From: Micromussa lordhowensis
Lineage: Eukaryota; Cnidaria; Anthozoa; Scleractinia; Lobophylliidae
Direction of reading: 5' to 3'
Length of the DNA: 64,000 nt
Assembly (NCBI GenBank): GCA_964020085.1
Contig: OZ026607.1
Span: 19,493,606-19,557,605, forward strand
Shown here piece after piece: positions 60,001 through 64,000 of this stretch (position 1 is its first letter; each line of letters starts with the position of its first letter). A model generated the notes under the pieces. The model made no database searches and was not told the origin of the DNA. It worked only from the letters and a program-made list of their open reading frames with translations. A program made the position numbers and the translations under genes.

Positions 60001-61817
60001 ATTGTCTTCATGTGCTGGCTTATGGAAACAAAGAAAGCAAGCTGATCATTCTGGCATCGGGAGGACCTGCTGAGCTTGTGCGCATCATGAGAACTTATAC
60101 CTACGAGAAGCTTCTCTTCACAACCAGCCGTGTGCTCAAGGTTCTCTCTGTGGACACTGACAACAAGCAGGCTATTGTTGAGGTGGGTTACTACCCTTCA
60201 AGGTGTTCAAACCATATGATAGTGGTGTCTTTAACCCATTGGTGCCTGTGCCAGCCGTAACTGGCCGTGATGAGCGTTGATCTTTCCAGTGATACCCACA
60301 TAGTGTGATTGGGTCAAATTGACTGTGAAATATGCATGGAATGCTTAGAAATTTGAGTGAACTTCTCAGAGGAAAATTTCCCTCAACTGCACTTGGCTAC
60401 TCAGTGGAAAGAATTTCCCTTCTTGATGAGGATCAACAATTGCAGCTAAAAGATGAGAAAAAGAGAAAAAGGAAAGGCGGACAAAAGAATTAAAACAAAA
60501 AGCCTAAAGACATAAGGTCACTTTTTTGTCCAAAAACTGTCTCAGAATTTTGAAGTTTAAATGTGCATGCCCAAGCAAAGCTGTCAATTAAATGTGATGC
60601 TAGTGAAAAGAAAGGCATGCTTTCATGTTGCAAATACCTTTTTGAGTAGATTAGAACTAATTCAGCTCATATCGACACTGAAAATGTCAAAAATGTCTAA
60701 AAAAATGTGTTTTTGCCAAAAAGCTCTAGTTGTGTCAATGGGTTAAGGGGATAAAAACTTTGGAATTCCACCAGTTTGACTTATGGAATATTTTAGGTCT
60801 ACATGTACACTCGCACAATCTTATACCTGTCTGAACTAGTACTGACTAATTAATATTCTCAAAGCCCAGATTCTTAAAACTCCCCTGATGCATCCTGGGT
60901 ATTGTTCAGATACAAAAGCTTATTTTTAAGAAACGACGTGGTACATCTTACCTTTGAAGAGCTTTGTGAATCTTGCCTTTGGATATCAGATTCTGGGTGT
61001 ATAGATATGGTCCAATGCTCATTTAATAGTGGAGCACTTAAGGCTTAAGAAATCTATGGAATACTGTAAACTGCTGCTTTATAAGCCATCCTGCTTGTAA
61101 GCTCCCCCCCCCCCCCCCCCCCATGTCCAATATCAGTGATCATGTAGGCTGTAAACCATAATGTTAGCTGTAAAATTCATTTTTATAATCGTTCTAGGCT
61201 GGAGGTATGCAGGCACTAGCCAAGCATCTTGGACACCAAAGTAACAGGCTTGTCCAGAACTGCTTGTGGACTCTGCGTAATCTGTCAGATGCTGCAACCA
61301 AAGAAGAAGGACTTGACAACTTGCTACAGATGTTGGTGCAGCTGCTCTCATCCAATGACATTCAAGTGGTCACATGTGCCGCAGGTGTTCTGTCAAACCT
61401 GACTTGCAACAACCCTGGTAACAAGCAACTTGTTTACAGGTTTGGTGGGATTGAGGCACTGGTGAGGACCTGCATGCAGGCTGGAGACAGAGAAGAGATC
61501 ACTGAACCTGCGGTAAGAATTTGTTGTGTCGCATTTTCTTCTCAAAACCCTGTTACTGCGCCTTTCAATAACATGAAGACTAAAAAATTCAAAAAAAACA
61601 ACAAATGCGTTTTTTGCTACCGTCAATCAAATGTTAGGTGGCTCCTCCCAGGTTCTGACTACTGCCAAGCGTGCAGTAATCAGATCAAATCATTGAGTGC
61701 AGTTCACGTCTGTGAAGAGCCTCCGAACATTTGATTGGCATTAGCAAACAACGCATTTGTCAGTTGAGCTTTTGGATTTTAGAGTCAGCATGTTGTTGAA
61801 AGGCGCAGTAAGTAAAT

Positions 61818-61864
<47 letters not shown>

Positions 61865-63842
61865 TATTGCAAGATAATTTGGTTTTATCAACTGGGTTGA
61901 TAATGTGAATTGTCCACCGTAAAGAGATTCGGAAGCTGACATTTCGAGCGTTAGCCCTTCGTCGGAGCAAATCCAAGTAAGTAAATGATTGGCGTTTCTT
62001 CCAATGTCTCATCACCTGGCCCCATCCTGAGCTATTTTCTTCAGCTGATCGCATGTGAACATGGCCCTCCATATTCTTCCACCCCCTTAAAGAATGAACC
62101 TTGGTCTTGTCCTCTTTCAGTGAGAGTGTGATTTCATCCAGTTATCTGGATGCAAACAAGGAAATGTCTGGTGCTAACAAAGACATCACTTAGTACCTTA
62201 GAAATAAAATAAAAACTTGTGCAGACAGAAGTTAAGGTGAATGATGTAACTTTGGAGTTAAAGATATTTCGATTGTCTGAATGAAGATAGCATGATGTAT
62301 TGTGTTTTCACAGGTTTGTGCACTACGTCATTTGACAAGTCGTCATGAAGATGCAGAAAAGGCCCAAAATGCAGTCAGGGTTCACTTTGGCTTGCCAGTC
62401 TTGGTGAAACTTCTCTACCCACCATCTCGTTGGCCTCTCATAAAAGCTGTTGTAGGTCTCATGCGTAATCTTGCACTGTGCCCCCTTAATCACACACCAG
62501 TCCGTGAGCATGGAGGTCTGCCGCAGCTTGTCCAACTCATGATGCGAGCTCACCAGGACATGCAGAGGAGGCCGGGACAAAGTGTAGTGATTGACGGCGT
62601 AAGGATGGAAGACATCGTTGATGGGTGTGTTGGGGCGCTGCATATCTTGGCACGAGAAGCACACAACAGGGCTGTGATAAGAAGTCTCCATTGTATTCCT
62701 CTCTTTGTTCAGGTGAGTACTGTCAAAAAGAAGTTGACGTGATTTCAGGTTAGCTTGTCTTATAATAATTTTGAATAGCACTCCTCTTTTGCTCTAAGGG
62801 TAGTTCAGAATTATTTTACATGGTTGAGTCATCTCCTGCTCTGGCATGACTATAGTGCATTGCTCAGTGTTACTCTTTTGTTCTATTATTGGGAGAGAAA
62901 GTAATTTAAACCCTTTCACTCCTTTGTGTTTCAAAGTTTCATTCTTGTCTTCATTCATTCATTTTCTCTACAGCTTCTCTATTGCCCAATTGAGAACATC
63001 CAGCGTGTTGCTGCTGGAGTTCTTTGTGAACTGGCACAGGATAAGGAAGGTGCAGAGGCTATCGAGGCTGAGAATGCAACCGCCCCCTTAACAGATCTGT
63101 TGCATTCAAGAAATGAAGGCATTGCAGCTTATGCTGCAGCTGTTTTGTTCCGAATGTCTGAGGACAAGTCACAAGATTACAAGAAGAGACTGTCTGTTGA
63201 GCTGACAAGTTCTCTGTTCCGAGATGATGCACCTTGGCCAGAGGTAAAAATTATTTCATTTTTGTTGTGTGCAATGTACTAGTTATTTCGTTTTGATTTT
63301 CTCTTTGTGGACAAAAAGTGTGCGCAAAAGAGGGGATGTTATAATGGGGTCTAGTTCCCTCAAAATGTATACACAAAATTCTTGCTTGGCTCCAAGGCTT
63401 AGTGTAATAAAAGAAATTAATCATTCACCCCTCAAACTTGATGCAATTTATTTTGTTTATTACCTAAGCCTCAGAGCCAAGTTAGATTTTTAATTATATT
63501 GAATTTGGCATATCAACAGTTCATCAAGGCAATAAAATGATACACTCTGACAATTTACTTTGTTCCTATTACCATTGTTCAGACAGAGTATTGATATCGT
63601 AAGGAGAAATAAGGTGCTGATTGTGTTTTTGTTTCTCGTAGCCAATGGATGGTGACTTCCCAGACCCGAACTACAACATGCCGCCTGGAGGATATGGTTA
63701 TCCACATGAAGGATTTGATTACAATCAGCCTATGGATTACTCTCACGAGGCTGCTTATGACTTCCACCATGGGGACCCCTCTATGCAACCTCTCGCTCAT
63801 CCCCCTCCCCGTGGGGGCACCTGGTACGACACTGATTTGTGA
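57037..63842 (+). CDS. CTNNB1: Beta-catenin (armadillo repeat adhesion and Wnt effector), 10 coding exons
   Basis: Coding exons: 57037-57284, 57625-57781, 57903-57968, 58772-58950, 59222-59442, 60001-60182, 61198-61512, 62314-62712, 62974-63243, 63642-63842. Phases agree; 2238 nt, 745 residues (human 781). The start is the ATG in CACCATGG context, 8 bp after an acceptor. Seen: degron [14 protein letters not shown] with S31, S35, T39, S43 at the GSK3/CK1 positions; the alpha-catenin-binding segment up to [12 protein letters not shown]; twelve-repeat armadillo core from about residue 120 ([66 protein letters not shown]); a Gly/Tyr/His/Pro-rich C tail ending YDTDL, a PDZ-type ligand. It links cadherins to alpha-catenin at the membrane and co-activates TCF in the nucleus. 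The first coding exon ends at a weak donor (GTTGGT). Confidence 0.97.
57305..57545. repeat. 106-bp tandem repeat, locus 2 (beta-catenin intron)
   Basis: CAGCATAATAAACAGTACCA starts at 57331 and 57437, a 106-bp period, with TTAAAAGTTAGAACCACCTT in the unit. It is the same family as 46960-47400, here beginning 20 bp after a coding exon and ending just before the next. Confidence 0.72.
58215..58457. mobile_element. MITE with GGGTTGTTC ends in a beta-catenin intron
   Basis: GGCCGGGTTGTTCAAAGCCC and the inverse GGCTTTCGAACAACCCGGGCC bound about 243 bp; the inverted match extends through GCTAACCCAGG on both sides. Non-coding. Confidence 0.65.
59489..59636. repeat. Foldback MITE in a beta-catenin intron
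   Basis: ATATCAAATATGAGCGACAG and GTGTTTCATC near 59491 are inverted near 59600-59635 (GATGAAACACTGTCTCGAGT); the inner part (TATCCAAACAC / GTGTTTGGATA) also pairs. About 148 bp. Confidence 0.6.
60231..60746. mobile_element. TTAACCCATTG-ended MITE in a beta-catenin intron
   Basis: TTAACCCATTG at 60231 and its near-inverse CAATGGGTTAA ending 60746 bound 516 bp. TTAA is present at both edges. The interior is A-rich with a lysine-codon-like stretch but no supported frame. Confidence 0.6.
61104..61122. repeat. Poly-C run of 19
   Basis: An uninterrupted C homopolymer 75 bp before exon 7 of beta-catenin's downstream acceptor (61197). Length may be affected by sequencing error. Confidence 0.8.
61815..61975 (-). 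repeat. Dispersed repeat with hammerhead-like core, copy 3 (beta-catenin intron)
   Basis: The minus strand carries CCGACGAAGGGCTAACGCTC then GAAATGTC, a 19-bp TTATCAACCCAGTTGATAA-type near-palindrome and CCACAGTTTCTTTAGAAACT. Same family and orientation as copy 1 at 33350-33540. Confidence 0.55.
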
Positions 63843-64000
63843 GAAGAGACAGACTCCTGGTCCCAAGACTCGAATATCGTAAACCTTGGAATAGGTTTCT
63901 GAACTTTTATTTTCTGACACCTCTAGTTATCTTGGCTTTGCCTTTGAACAGCACTCTGTTACTAGCCATTCGGGCAAGTACTAGTTCATGTGAGGCAAAC

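Noticed and set aside
61393..61450. Possible loss of a key ligand-binding lysine in the armadillo core of beta-catenin
   Set aside because: The block reads [10 protein letters not shown]; aligned by eye to the vertebrate protein the second lysine of the pair is retained.
62323..62781. A 152-codon minus-strand open frame
   Set aside because: It is the antisense shadow of a beta-catenin exon.

Overview
The window is eukaryotic: genes are split by many short GT-AG introns, and introns and intergenic DNA are full of non-LTR and Penelope-like retrotransposon debris, small inverted-repeat elements and microsatellites. The gene set (a RING/B-box/filamin protein, a DUF885 protein, a CASD1 orthologue and a cnidarian-style beta-catenin) and the repeat style point to an anthozoan cnidarian, most likely a reef coral. 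The species assignment is an inference.

Layout: (1) 1-1320, minus strand, the 5' part of an intronless TRIM2/3/71-like gene that runs off the left edge. (2) 5161-18251, plus strand, an eight-exon gene for a membrane-anchored DUF885 protein (853 aa as modelled); its introns hold a trinucleotide-rich tract and several foldback elements, including a perfect 70-bp palindrome. (3) 18252-22065, intergenic, with an apparently complete type-I hammerhead ribozyme on the minus strand and a Penelope-like fragment on the plus strand. (4) 22066-46371, plus strand, a 23-exon CASD1 gene (839 aa), the sialic-acid O-acetyltransferase; its 6.3-kb third intron carries a LINE inserted inside a Penelope-like element. 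(5) 46372-53000, a repeat-dense block: a 106-bp tandem repeat, a terminal-inverted-repeat element carrying two outward-facing tRNA-like units, a duplicated AT-rich unit, and a 1.6-kb palindromic DNA transposon with target duplications and a paralogous empty site. (6) 57037-63842, plus strand, ten coding exons of beta-catenin (745 aa), with possible 5' untranslated exons from about 53.1 kb.

The genes do not form a pathway. All exon junctions of the three plus-strand genes were joined by eye; every phase agrees and each summed coding length is a multiple of three, which is the main support for the models. The most notable non-gene signals are the hammerhead ribozyme, the outward-facing tRNA-like pair between 75-bp inverted repeats, the large palindrome with an empty-site paralogue, and a partial copy of a CASD1 exon start inside the preceding intron.
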